Assembly: GCA_011526335.1 (NCBI GenBank)
Contig: WTJB01000039.1
Span: 1-18,633 of the forward strand
Source: Candidatus Arcticimaribacter sp.
Lineage (GTDB): Bacteria > Bacteroidota > Bacteroidia > Flavobacteriales > Flavobacteriaceae
DNA length: 18,633 nt
Reading direction: 5' to 3'
Both the position numbers and the translations under genes were made by a program. Below, piece by piece: positions 1 through 6,729 of the stretch; position 1 is the first letter of the stretch, and each line of letters begins with the position of its first letter. The notes below the pieces were generated by a model, which worked only from the letters and a program-made list of their open reading frames with translations, was not told where the DNA came from and ran no database searches.

Positions 1-1
1 A

Positions 2-631
2 AGCCAACCCGACAGTTATCAGTTGGATGAAAATCAAAGTCCAGAAGAACTGTATGAAAAGCTTTTAGACGCGTTTAAAACACAAGCTTATGAAAAGGTA
101 TTAGATGAAGGGGAAAATTTGAAAATTGTCTTTGCAGGTACTCCTTTAGCATCTAAGTTGACTTACTTAATGTCGCTTGCTTTGGCACGCTTAGATGGTG
201 AAGCCGAGGGACGCAAGGCCTTGTTAAAGCTAATAGAAGATTATCCCAATGCCGCAGAAGCCGAAGCCGCAAAAACGACAATAGCCCAGTGGGATCAGCA
301 GGCAAAGAACAAATATGAGGATGGCCAGCGCGTTTTTTTAAACTTTAAATGGGTAATTGTCTTTCCCAAAACCGAGCCGATTCCGGAAGATTTTTTAAGC
401 CTAGTCCGCGAAACCATTGCCGAAAATACCCAATGGAAAGTATCGGTAGATGTATACAATCGGAGTCAACAATTTTTGGTCCTTCATACCTTTGGCGACC
501 AACCCGATAGGCAACAGTTTATAAGCCAATGGGATAAACACCCTTATTTTGAATTGATGCAAAATAATTTTGTAGTTTTGTCGACAGAGTACGAAAAAAT
601 CCAGCGGTATAAAAGCTGGGAAAATAAATAA
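2..631 (+). CDS. PorW/SprE-like protein, C-terminal part (5' end outside window)
   Basis: The reading frame is open from the first bases of the window, so this is the last 209 or so codons of a longer gene. The TTG at 23 is in frame but is unlikely to be the true start. The visible part begins with helical, Ala- and Glu-rich sequence typical of TPR proteins (roughly the first 90 residues), then a beta/alpha segment ending in a FVVLSTEYEKIQRYKSW tail. I recall that in Flavobacteriaceae the gene just upstream of bactofilin and atpZ/atpI encodes the large TPR lipoprotein PorW/SprE, needed for type IX secretion and gliding. The tail and the position fit this. The lipobox and the main TPR region lie outside the window, so the assignment rests on context plus a general C-terminal resemblance. 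The gene ends 10 bases before the bactofilin start. Confidence 0.65.
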   Translation, partial: SQPDSYQLDENQSPEELYEKLLDAFKTQAYEKVLDEGENLKIVFAGTPLASKLTYLMSLALARLDGEAEGRKALLKLIEDYPNAAEAEAAKTTIAQWDQQAKNKYEDGQRVFLNFKWVIVFPKTEPIPEDFLSLVRETIAENTQWKVSVDVYNRSQQFLVLHTFGDQPDRQQFISQWDKHPYFELMQNNFVVLSTEYEKIQRYKSWENK

Positions 632-641
632 TACAACAATC

Positions 642-1022
642 ATGAAAAACAACGAATCTTTTGGACAACCCAACCGTATAGAAAAAAGCACAAAAATTAC
701 AGGAGAAATAAATTCTGAAGCAGATTTTCGAATAGACGGAACCCTAGAGGGAACCATCGTGACCACAGGAAAAGTTGTGATTGGAAAAGAAGGACTCATC
801 AACGGAACCGTACAATGTACTTTTGCCGACATTGAAGGACGCCTGACAGGAAAAATTGAGGTCAAAGAAACCCTTTCCTTAAAATCCACCAGTACAATAG
901 AAGGCGAGGTTACCATAGGAAAGCTCATCGTAGAATCTGGAGCCATGTTCAATGCCAAGTGTACGATGAAATCAGCGGCAGACATCAAATCTATTAACGG
1001 AAAACGTGAAAAAACAGCCTAA
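642..1022 (+). CDS. Bactofilin (polymer-forming cytoskeletal protein)
   Basis: This is a 126-residue protein with the bactofilin (DUF583) pattern: a short polar N-terminus (1-20), then repeated short beta rungs with regularly spaced Gly and hydrophobic residues (about 21-110, for example IDGTLEGTIVTTGKVVIGKEG), then a Lys-rich tail. Bactofilins form a right-handed beta-helix that polymerises without nucleotide and usually scaffolds envelope or cell-shape functions at the inner face of the membrane. No signal peptide or membrane segment is visible. It starts at ATG 642, 10 bases after the PorW-like stop, and its last 17 bases overlap the GTG start of atpZ/atpI, which points to cotranscription and translational coupling. 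This linkage to ATP synthase genes is, to my knowledge, common in Flavobacteriaceae, but its meaning is not established. Confidence 0.9.
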   Translation: MKNNESFGQPNRIEKSTKITGEINSEADFRIDGTLEGTIVTTGKVVIGKEGLINGTVQCTFADIEGRLTGKIEVKETLSLKSTSTIEGEVTIGKLIVESGAMFNAKCTMKSAADIKSINGKREKTA

Positions 1023-1212
1023 ATCTTGGCTCGTTTTTGTATCCCTTAGCAGTCAAATAGGCCTCTTGTTCTATTTGGCTGTTTTTTTTGGACAAAAACT
1101 TGATGATAAACAAGCGAACGAAACAAAAATTTGGACGCTTTTATTCTGTGTTTTGGCGCTAATTGCCAGTCTATACATCATACAAAAGCAAAGCAAAAAA
1201 TTTGAAGAATAA
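1006..1212 (+). CDS. AtpZ/AtpI family F1Fo ATP synthase accessory protein
   Basis: This is a 68-residue protein with two predicted membrane helices (about 8-29 and 42-60) separated by a short loop that includes GQKLDDKQANETK, the usual AtpZ/AtpI hairpin layout. Family members sit at the head of atp operons and are implicated in c-ring assembly or in Mg/Ca transport. The start is GTG at 1006, inside the end of the bactofilin gene in another frame; no ATG is available nearby. The stop TAA at 1210-1212 overlaps the proposed start of the next gene. The length and placement two genes ahead of atpB are as expected for this phylum. Confidence 0.82.
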   Translation: MKKQPKSWLVFVSLSSQIGLLFYLAVFFGQKLDDKQANETKIWTLLFCVLALIASLYIIQKQSKKFEE

Positions 1213-1585
1213 CACCCTCCGTCAAATCATTATCTGCAGTATCCTTTATTTTATCATAGGGGCTGCACATTTTTATGGGTATAAAATATATTTCCCAAAA
1301 CACAACTTTAGCCTTTTTGTTTCCCTCTATGTAGGATTTTATCTTTTTGCGGCCTTTGTTTTGGGGCTTCTTTTGTATTATTTCGAAAAGACAAGTCATT
1401 ATATAGGGTTTCTATATCTACTGACGAGTGCATTAAAATTCGCTTTGTTTTATCTATTGTCTTGGCCTGTTTTTATGGAAGACAATCAGATAGAAAATAC
1501 CGAAAAGATTAGCTTCTTGCTGCCTTATTTTTTAGCCTTGATTATGGAAACCTATATTTTGGTTTCCAAATTGAATAAAATTTAA
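1202..1585 (+). CDS. Small four-helix membrane protein between atpZ/atpI and atpB
   Basis: The most likely start is TTG at 1202, overlapping the end of atpZ/atpI by 11 bases and giving 127 residues that begin MKNNTLRQ. The frame is open back to TTG 1163, but that would place 13 extra residues inside the previous gene. Four hydrophobic stretches are visible (about residues 7-27, 37-60, 67-86 and 101-122), joined by short loops with Lys, Glu and Asp, so it should be an inner-membrane protein. I do not recognise a catalytic motif. In Flavobacteriaceae a poorly conserved protein of about this size usually sits here; it may correspond to the DUF6168 family, but I cannot confirm that. Position suggests a role in Fo assembly, comparable to the place of atpI/uncI in other operons; this is inference from context only. 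Confidence 0.72.
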   Translation: MKNNTLRQIIICSILYFIIGAAHFYGYKIYFPKHNFSLFVSLYVGFYLFAAFVLGLLLYYFEKTSHYIGFLYLLTSALKFALFYLLSWPVFMEDNQIENTEKISFLLPYFLALIMETYILVSKLNKI

Positions 1586-1615
1586 AAATAAGGACCGTTT
1601 ATTTATCGAAAGCAC

Positions 1616-1623
1616 TACCTTTG
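1616..1623 (+). promoter_or_regulatory. Predicted Bacteroidota -7 box upstream of atpB
   Basis: TACCTTTG matches the Bacteroidota -7 consensus TAnnTTTG exactly. It lies in the 56-base gap between the small membrane protein gene and atpB. No good TTG -33 element is seen at the expected 17-23 base spacing. If used, transcription would begin near 1628-1630, leaving a leader of about 12 bases before ATG 1642. This also argues against the upstream TTG at 1621, which lies inside the box, as the start codon. It implies that atpBEFHAG can be transcribed independently of the bactofilin-atpZ group. Confidence 0.55.
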
Positions 1624-1641
1624 CAAGCGAATTTTATTCGA

Positions 1642-2754
1642 ATGAAGCGCAGAATGATTTTTTTGAAAAACGCTCTTAAAAGCGTCCTGATTATAAGCCT
1701 TTTGTTTTCTAGTCAAGCCTTTGCGAACACTAAAGAAGAAAACAGCGGAGGAGGAGACCTAAAAACCGAAATCAAAGAATACATTGCCCATCACCTGCAA
1801 GACTCTTATGACTTTAGTTTGTTTTCTTACACCAACGAGAAAGGAGAGCATGTGTACATAGGGGCGCCCCTGCCTGTGATTTTGTGGGACAATGGACTTA
1901 AGGTTTTTTCTTCATCAAAATTTCATCATGGCGAAACTGTAGCCGAGGTAGACGGAAATTACTACGCCCTTTACCACAATAAAATCTACAGAACAGACGC
2001 CCAAGGAACCATTACATACGATGAAGCGCATCATCCTACCAATGTAAAACCCTTAGATTTTTCAATAACGAAAAGTGTAGTGAGCATGCTGATTGTGTTT
2101 GCTATTATGTTTTTCTTGTTTAAAAGTCTTGCCGATTCTTATGCAAAAAATGGGGGTCTTGCTGCGGGTGCAGGAAGATTTTTTGAGCCCATCATCATTT
2201 ACATCCGCGACGACATTGCACGACCCAATATTGGAGAAAAGAAATACAAAAAGTACATGAACTTTTTACTTACGGTTTTCTTTTTCATTTGGTTCCTCAA
2301 CCTTTTGGGGATGACTCCACTAGGCGTAAACGTCACCGGAAACATTGCAGTAACCTTTGGCCTAGCCTTGTTGACCTTTTTGATAACAAACCTAACGGGA
2401 ACCAAAGATTATTGGTTGCATATTTTTGATCCTCTGGGAAGTTCAATGCCGTGGTTTGCAAAGATTCCTCTGTACATCATCTTGATTCCGATTGAGGTCT
2501 TGGGGATTTTCGTAAAACCCTTCTCCCTTTTAATTCGTTTGTATGCCAACATGCAAGCAGGGCATATTGTATTGATGAGCCTGATCGGGTTGATGTTTAT
2601 TTTTAAAAGTTGGATAGGAAGCCCCTTGTCCTTTGGTTTGGCTTTTGCCATCTCTATGATTGAAATTTTAGTTGCATTATTGCAAGCGTATATATTTACA
2701 ATGTTGTCCGCGTTATATTTCGGATTTGCTTCCGAAGAACACGAACATCATTAA
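1642..2754 (+). CDS. atpB: F1Fo ATP synthase subunit a
   Basis: Subunit a forms the stator side of the Fo proton channel. The diagnostic helix containing SLLIRLYANMQAGH carries the essential arginine at residue 299, counted from ATG 1642. The C-terminal signature ALLQAYIFTMLSALY is followed by a His-rich tail. The protein is long for the family (370 residues against about 270 in E. coli). It begins with an apparent cleavable signal peptide (cleavage near SSQAFA) and then a soluble stretch of about 120 residues before the first membrane helix, a layout typical of Bacteroidota. ATG 1654 is an alternative start that would also keep the signal peptide; TTG 1621 is in frame but overlaps the predicted promoter. 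It is followed by atpE after 56 bases. Confidence 0.96.
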   Translation: MKRRMIFLKNALKSVLIISLLFSSQAFANTKEENSGGGDLKTEIKEYIAHHLQDSYDFSLFSYTNEKGEHVYIGAPLPVILWDNGLKVFSSSKFHHGETVAEVDGNYYALYHNKIYRTDAQGTITYDEAHHPTNVKPLDFSITKSVVSMLIVFAIMFFLFKSLADSYAKNGGLAAGAGRFFEPIIIYIRDDIARPNIGEKKYKKYMNFLLTVFFFIWFLNLLGMTPLGVNVTGNIAVTFGLALLTFLITNLTGTKDYWLHIFDPLGSSMPWFAKIPLYIILIPIEVLGIFVKPFSLLIRLYANMQAGHIVLMSLIGLMFIFKSWIGSPLSFGLAFAISMIEILVALLQAYIFTMLSALYFGFASEEHEHH

Positions 2755-2762
2755 ACCCACAT

Positions 2763-2777
2763 TACTCAAAATGAGTA
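2763..2777 (+). other. Short hairpin in the atpB-atpE gap
   Basis: TACTCA and TGAGTA form a perfect 6-bp inverted repeat around an AAA loop, 33 bases before the atpE start. There is no T-tract, so it is not an intrinsic terminator. It could be an RNA processing or stability element contributing to higher c-subunit expression, or it could be chance in AT-rich sequence. Confidence 0.3.
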
Positions 2778-2810
2778 TTGAAAATGATTGTTTAATTTAA
2801 ATCAAATACT

Positions 2811-3002
2811 ATGGAAATTCCAGTAATGGTAGGTGCAGGTATAATTGTAATTGGTGTTGGAATGGGGATCGGCCGTATCGGTGGATCTGCTATGGACGCA
2901 ATTGCTCGTCAGCCTGAAGCTTACGGAAAAATTCAAACAGCAATGTTGATCGCTGCTGCTTTGATTGAAGGAATTGGTTTTGCGGCATTATTTGCAGTAT
3001 AA
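2811..3002 (+). CDS. atpE: F1Fo ATP synthase subunit c
   Basis: This 63-residue proteolipid forms the rotor ring of Fo. It has two membrane helices: the first (about 4-28) carries the packed glycine pattern GVGMGIGRIGG, and the second (about 42-63) carries the ion-binding carboxylate Glu53 in LIEGIGF. The polar loop has the conserved R33-Q34-P35 that contacts gamma and epsilon. The residues after Glu53 are Gly-Ile rather than the Ser/Thr seen in Na+-coupled rings, so proton coupling is likely. Both arginine codons are CGT. The gene is flanked by a small hairpin upstream and a strong one downstream, consistent with a separately stabilised, abundant message for a subunit needed in many copies per complex. 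Confidence 0.97.
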   Translation: MEIPVMVGAGIIVIGVGMGIGRIGGSAMDAIARQPEAYGKIQTAMLIAAALIEGIGFAALFAV

Positions 3003-3014
3003 CTGAATCATTTA

Positions 3015-3052
3015 GAAATAAAGCTGCACGCGGTTGGCGGCAGCTTTATTTT
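3015..3052 (+). terminator. Strong hairpin with T-rich tail between atpE and atpF
   Basis: AATAAAGCTGC (3017-3027) is perfectly complementary to GCAGCTTTATT (3040-3050). One more A-T pair (3016/3051) and a G-U pair extend the stem, and CGC/GCG (3029-3031 with 3037-3039) can pair inside the loop. The hairpin starts 12 bases after the atpE stop and ends in a short TTTT run, so it has the form of an intrinsic terminator. Because atpF, atpH, atpA and atpG follow in the same direction with no clear new promoter, it more likely acts as a partial terminator or as a 3' stabilising structure for atpE mRNA. Confidence 0.65.
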
Positions 3053-3076
3053 CTCAATTGAATTTAAAAAAGAAAC

Positions 3077-3577
3077 ATGGAAAAATTAATCGAAGAATTT
3101 TCATTTGGCCTTTTTGTTTGGCAAACGCTCCTTTTTGTAGGGCTGTTGTTCTTATTGGCCAAATTTGCTTGGAAACCCATTTTAAGCGCGGTTGAAGAAC
3201 GGGAGAACACCATCAAAGATGCGCTAGACTCTGCCGAAAAAGCCAAAGCTGATATGGAGGCGGTTCAAGCAGATAACAAACGTATTCTTAAAGAAGCTAG
3301 AGCCGAACGAGAAGCTTTAATTGCGGAAGCTAAAAAGACCAGCACGCAAATGATCAACGATGCTAAAGAGGCCGCACAAGTAGAAGCAGATAAAATAGCT
3401 TCAGCAGCACAAGCTTCTATTGAACAAGAAAAAAACGCAGCCATTAACGAAATTAAAAACCAAGTAGCCACCCTCTCTGTAGAGATTGCACAAAAGGTTT
3501 TACAAGGCGAATTGGCCGACGAAAAGAAACAACAAGCACTAGTAGAAAAACTAGTGAATGATATAGAGATTAAATAA
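3077..3577 (+). CDS. atpF: F1Fo ATP synthase subunit b
   Basis: This is the peripheral stalk subunit linking Fo subunit a to F1 through delta. The 166-residue protein has one N-terminal membrane helix (about 10-30, FGLFVWQTLLFVGLLFLLA), the conserved W-K-P at about 33-35, and then a long uninterrupted Ala/Glu/Lys-rich helix (about 38-145) forming the dimeric right-handed coiled coil. The C-terminal ~25 residues are the delta-binding part. The length matches the family. Its start is ATG 3077, after the hairpin-containing gap, and its stop lies 3 bases before the atpH start, suggesting translational coupling. Confidence 0.96.
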   Translation: MEKLIEEFSFGLFVWQTLLFVGLLFLLAKFAWKPILSAVEERENTIKDALDSAEKAKADMEAVQADNKRILKEARAEREALIAEAKKTSTQMINDAKEAAQVEADKIASAAQASIEQEKNAAINEIKNQVATLSVEIAQKVLQGELADEKKQQALVEKLVNDIEIK

Positions 3578-3580
3578 GCG

Positions 3581-4129
3581 ATGAAAAATACGCGCGCAGC
3601 ATTACGATACGCCAAAGCCGTTTTGAGTACCGCTATAGAAGGGAAAAAAGAAGCGGATCTTGCCAAGGATATGCAAAGCATAGTTGATGTTTTTGCAGAG
3701 AACAACGAACTTGTTGTTTTCCTGGAAAATCCGGTGGTTCCCAATAGCACTAAAAAAGCGAGCTTAGAGAAAATCTTTACTTCACTGCAACCGTTAAGCG
3801 TTCAGTTGATGGATTTATTATCGCGCAACAATCGTATAGATTTATTGGACCAAGTAGCCGCCTCCTTTTTGCAGTTGTTACAAAAGCATCAAGGAAAAGA
3901 AACGGCTACGGTTACTACAGCTGTTGCGCTTAGCCCTGCTTTGGAAAAAGTAGTTTTGGCCAAAGCCAAAGAATTATCTTCGGCAGAAATTTCATTACAG
4001 AACAGTATAGACCCTTCCATTATAGGAGGCTTTATTTTACGCATAGGCGATTTGCAATACAACGCCAGCGTAGCTCACCAGTTGGAGCAACTTGAAAGAG
4101 AATTGACACAAAAAAATTATAGCGCATAA
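3581..4129 (+). CDS. atpH: F1Fo ATP synthase subunit delta
   Basis: Subunit delta (OSCP-type, 182 residues) joins the b-stalk to the top of the alpha3beta3 head. The N-terminal helical domain begins with the typical ALRYAKAVLSTA and continues to about residue 105. The C-terminal part contains the family signature near 144-160 (DPSIIGGFILRIGD), followed by the final helix that contacts b. Length and order between atpF and atpA are standard. The gene follows atpF by 3 bases and precedes atpA by 10 bases. Confidence 0.96.
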   Translation: MKNTRAALRYAKAVLSTAIEGKKEADLAKDMQSIVDVFAENNELVVFLENPVVPNSTKKASLEKIFTSLQPLSVQLMDLLSRNNRIDLLDQVAASFLQLLQKHQGKETATVTTAVALSPALEKVVLAKAKELSSAEISLQNSIDPSIIGGFILRIGDLQYNASVAHQLEQLERELTQKNYSA

Positions 4130-4139
4130 ATAAAACGAT

Positions 4140-5717
4140 ATGGCAGCAATCAAACCCGCTGAAGTTTCAGCAATTTTAAAAGACCAACTTGCAGGAATAG
4201 ATACTTCTGCTTCTTTAGACGAAGTAGGAACCGTACTTGAAGTTGGAGACGGTATCGCACGTGTTTACGGACTATCTAACGCTCAATATGGCGAATTGGT
4301 TCGTTTTGACTCAGGTTTAGAAGGAATGGTTTTGAACCTAGAAGAAGATAATGTAGGGGTAGTATTGTTGGGCCCCTCTAAAGGAATTAAAGAAGGGGAT
4401 ACGGTAAAACGTACGGACACTATTGCTTCCATCAAAGTTGGAGAAGGTATTGTGGGTCGTGTGGTAGACACCCTTGGAAACCCAATCGACGGGAAAGGCG
4501 CTTTAGAAGGCGACCTTTACGAAATGCCACTTGAGCGTAAAGCCCCTGGGGTAATTTACCGTCAGCCTGTAAACGAACCAATGCAAACCGGAATCAAGTC
4601 CATCGACGCCATGATTCCAGTAGGTCGCGGACAGCGCGAATTGGTGATTGGTGACCGTCAAACGGGGAAAACAACAGTGTGTATCGACACCATCTTAAAT
4701 CAGAAAGAATTTTATGATGCGGGAGAACCCGTTTATTGTATTTATGTGGCTGTAGGACAAAAAGCGTCTACAGTGGCCGCTATTGCAAAAACCTTGGAAG
4801 ATAAAGGAGCCTTGGCCTATACCACTATCGTTGCGGCCAATGCCTCTGACCCAGCGCCAATGCAGGTATATGCTCCTATGGCAGGTGCTGCAATTGGGGA
4901 ATACTTCCGCGATACGGGTCGCCCAGCTTTGATCATCTATGATGATTTATCAAAGCAAGCGGTAGCCTACCGTGAGGTATCCTTGTTATTGCGTCGTCCT
5001 CCAGGGCGTGAAGCTTATCCTGGAGACGTATTCTACTTGCACTCTCGTTTATTAGAGCGTGCTGCAAAAGTGATTGCAGATGATGATATTGCAAAAGGAA
5101 TGAACGACTTACCCGCTTCATTAAAAGACAAGGTAAAAGGAGGAGGTTCATTGACCGCCTTACCAATCATTGAAACACAAGCAGGAGACGTTTCTGCCTA
5201 TATCCCAACCAACGTAATTTCGATTACAGACGGGCAGATATTCTTGGAGTCAGACTTATTTAACTCTGGGGTTCGTCCTGCGATTAACGTGGGGATATCT
5301 GTATCGCGTGTAGGAGGATCTGCACAGATCAAATCCATGAAGAAAGTTTCGGGAACCTTAAAACTTGACCAAGCACAATTCCGTGAATTGGAAGCCTTTG
5401 CTAAGTTTGGTTCCGATCTTGACGCAGCGACCTTAAACGTAATCGAAAAAGGGAAGCGCAATGTTGAAATTCTCAAGCAAGCTCAAAACGATCCGTTTAC
5501 AGTAGAAGATCAGACAGCGATCATTTACGCTGGATCTAAAAACCTTTTACGTAACGTTCCTGTAGATCAAGTTAAGGCTTTTGAAAAAGCGTATTTGGAG
5601 GAACTCAATGCCAAACATCGTGGCGTTTTAGACACCATTAAAGCAGGAAAATTAACAGACGAAGTTTTGGACACCCTTAACGCGGTGGCCAAAAGTATTT
5701 CGGCTCAATTTGAATAA
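4140..5717 (+). CDS. atpA: F1Fo ATP synthase subunit alpha
   Basis: This is the non-catalytic nucleotide-binding subunit of F1 (525 residues). It has the N-terminal beta-barrel (about 25-95), the Walker A loop GDRQTGKT at 171-178, the Walker B region [11 protein letters not shown] with Asp268-Asp269, the family segment [15 protein letters not shown] from about 336, and the arginine finger Arg390 in ISVSRVGG, which reaches into the beta catalytic site. Compared with E. coli alpha as I remember it, the protein carries about 12 extra residues between Walker A and GSLTALP, in two short insertions (after ILNQ and after LLERAAKV); I take these as lineage features. Arginine codons are mostly CGT, as expected for a highly expressed gene. 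The catalytic partner gene atpD is not in the window. Confidence 0.98.
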   Translation: MAAIKPAEVSAILKDQLAGIDTSASLDEVGTVLEVGDGIARVYGLSNAQYGELVRFDSGLEGMVLNLEEDNVGVVLLGPSKGIKEGDTVKRTDTIASIKVGEGIVGRVVDTLGNPIDGKGALEGDLYEMPLERKAPGVIYRQPVNEPMQTGIKSIDAMIPVGRGQRELVIGDRQTGKTTVCIDTILNQKEFYDAGEPVYCIYVAVGQKASTVAAIAKTLEDKGALAYTTIVAANASDPAPMQVYAPMAGAAIGEYFRDTGRPALIIYDDLSKQAVAYREVSLLLRRPPGREAYPGDVFYLHSRLLERAAKVIADDDIAKGMNDLPASLKDKVKGGGSLTALPIIETQAGDVSAYIPTNVISITDGQIFLESDLFNSGVRPAINVGISVSRVGGSAQIKSMKKVSGTLKLDQAQFRELEAFAKFGSDLDAATLNVIEKGKRNVEILKQAQNDPFTVEDQTAIIYAGSKNLLRNVPVDQVKAFEKAYLEELNAKHRGVLDTIKAGKLTDEVLDTLNAVAKSISAQFE

Positions 5718-5723
5718 ATCGCT

Positions 5724-6581
5724 ATGGCGAATCTAAAAGAAATACGCAATCGGATTGCTTCGGTTTCCTCTACCATGCAGATTACCTCTGCCATGAAAAT
5801 GGTATCGGCGGCTAAGCTAAAAAAGGCTCAAGATGCTATTACAGCCATGCGCCCCTATTCCGATAAGTTGACAGAATTGATACAAAACCTCAGCGGTGCT
5901 ATGGACGGGGATACTCCCAACCCCTACACCCAAGTTCGCTCGGTGGAGAAGGTACTTTTGGTGGTAGTAACCTCCAACCGTGGGTTGTGCGGTGGTTTTA
6001 ATTCCAGCATTATCAAAGCGGCAACGCAGTATATTGCAAGCCACCCCAACCAACAGGTAGATCTTATTACCCTAGGGAAAAAGGGAGATGATATTCTGTC
6101 AAAATCCTATGCTGTAAAAGAAAACAACAATGCTATTTTTGACGATTTGACTTTTGCCAATACGAGCAAGATCGCAGAAAACATCATGGCTGCTTTTGAA
6201 GCCAAGGGATATGATAAGGTAGAGGTGATTTACAATCGCTTTAAGAACGCCGCAACTCAGATTGTGACGACTGAAACCTTATTGCCCATTGTTTCTGAAA
6301 GTTCAGACGATCAAAATGTGTCGGATTATATCTTCGAACCTACACAGGAAGAAATCATCAATGAATTGTTGCCAAAAAGCATCAAAATGCAGCTTTTTAA
6401 GGCCCTTCGTGATTCTTTTGCAAGCGAGCACGGGGCACGTATGACCGCGATGCACAAAGCAACGGATAACGCTACAGAACTACGTGATCAGTTAAAGTTG
6501 ACCTACAACAAAGCACGTCAGGCCGCGATTACCAACGAAATCTTAGAGATCGTTGGCGGTGCGGAAGCCCTAAACAACTAG
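5724..6581 (+). CDS. atpG: F1Fo ATP synthase subunit gamma
   Basis: This is the central rotor shaft of F1 (285 residues). The N-terminal helix shows the signature IRNRIASVSSTMQITSAMKMV. The middle Rossmann-like part contains TSNRGLCGGFN at 83-93. The C-terminal helix carries the conserved run from MTAMHKATDNA to AITNEILEIVGGAEAL. N- and C-terminal helices together make the coiled coil that turns inside the alpha3beta3 head. It starts 6 bases after the atpA stop and is the last gene of this atp cluster: an intrinsic terminator follows within 30 bases and the next gene is an unrelated chitinase. Confidence 0.97.
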   Translation: MANLKEIRNRIASVSSTMQITSAMKMVSAAKLKKAQDAITAMRPYSDKLTELIQNLSGAMDGDTPNPYTQVRSVEKVLLVVVTSNRGLCGGFNSSIIKAATQYIASHPNQQVDLITLGKKGDDILSKSYAVKENNNAIFDDLTFANTSKIAENIMAAFEAKGYDKVEVIYNRFKNAATQIVTTETLLPIVSESSDDQNVSDYIFEPTQEEIINELLPKSIKMQLFKALRDSFASEHGARMTAMHKATDNATELRDQLKLTYNKARQAAITNEILEIVGGAEALNN

Positions 6582-6607
6582 TACATTTTTAGATTATACA
6601 TTGAATC

Positions 6608-6632
6608 GAGCCCCTTTATTGGGGCTTTTTTT
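6608..6632 (+). terminator. Intrinsic terminator after atpG
   Basis: AGCCCC and GGGGCT (6609-6614 and 6621-6626) form a GC-rich 6-bp stem with a TTTATT loop, directly followed by a run of T residues. It lies 27 bases after the atpG stop and is a textbook rho-independent terminator ending the atp transcript. This supports the absence of atpD and atpC here being real and not an annotation gap. Confidence 0.9.
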
Positions 6633-6649
6633 ATATTTTTATTTTTATA

Positions 6650-6664
6650 GCGACCCCAAGTCGC
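6650..6664. promoter_or_regulatory. GC-rich palindrome upstream of the chitinase gene
   Basis: GCGAC and GTCGC flank a CCCAA spacer in an otherwise AT-rich gap, 65 bases before the chitinase start. It could be an operator half-site pair or a leader hairpin. A weak -7-like TAGGCTTG (one mismatch to TAnnTTTG) lies at 6703-6710, so the palindrome would sit upstream of that putative promoter. There is no evidence beyond symmetry and position. Confidence 0.25.
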
Positions 6665-6729
6665 ATCTAAAAGAAATGTCAACCTACAAGAAGTTGCTTT
6701 TATAGGCTTGTGGTACAATCCATTATGTC

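Noticed and set aside
401..988. Minus-strand open frame of 195 codons
   Set aside because: It lies opposite the PorW-like end and the bactofilin gene, both of which have clear protein character; the minus product has no recognisable domain.
3265..3750. Minus-strand open frame of 161 codons opposite atpF/atpH
   Set aside because: It is the complement of the Ala/Glu/Lys-rich coiled coil of subunit b, giving a Ser/Ala/Leu-rich product with no motif.
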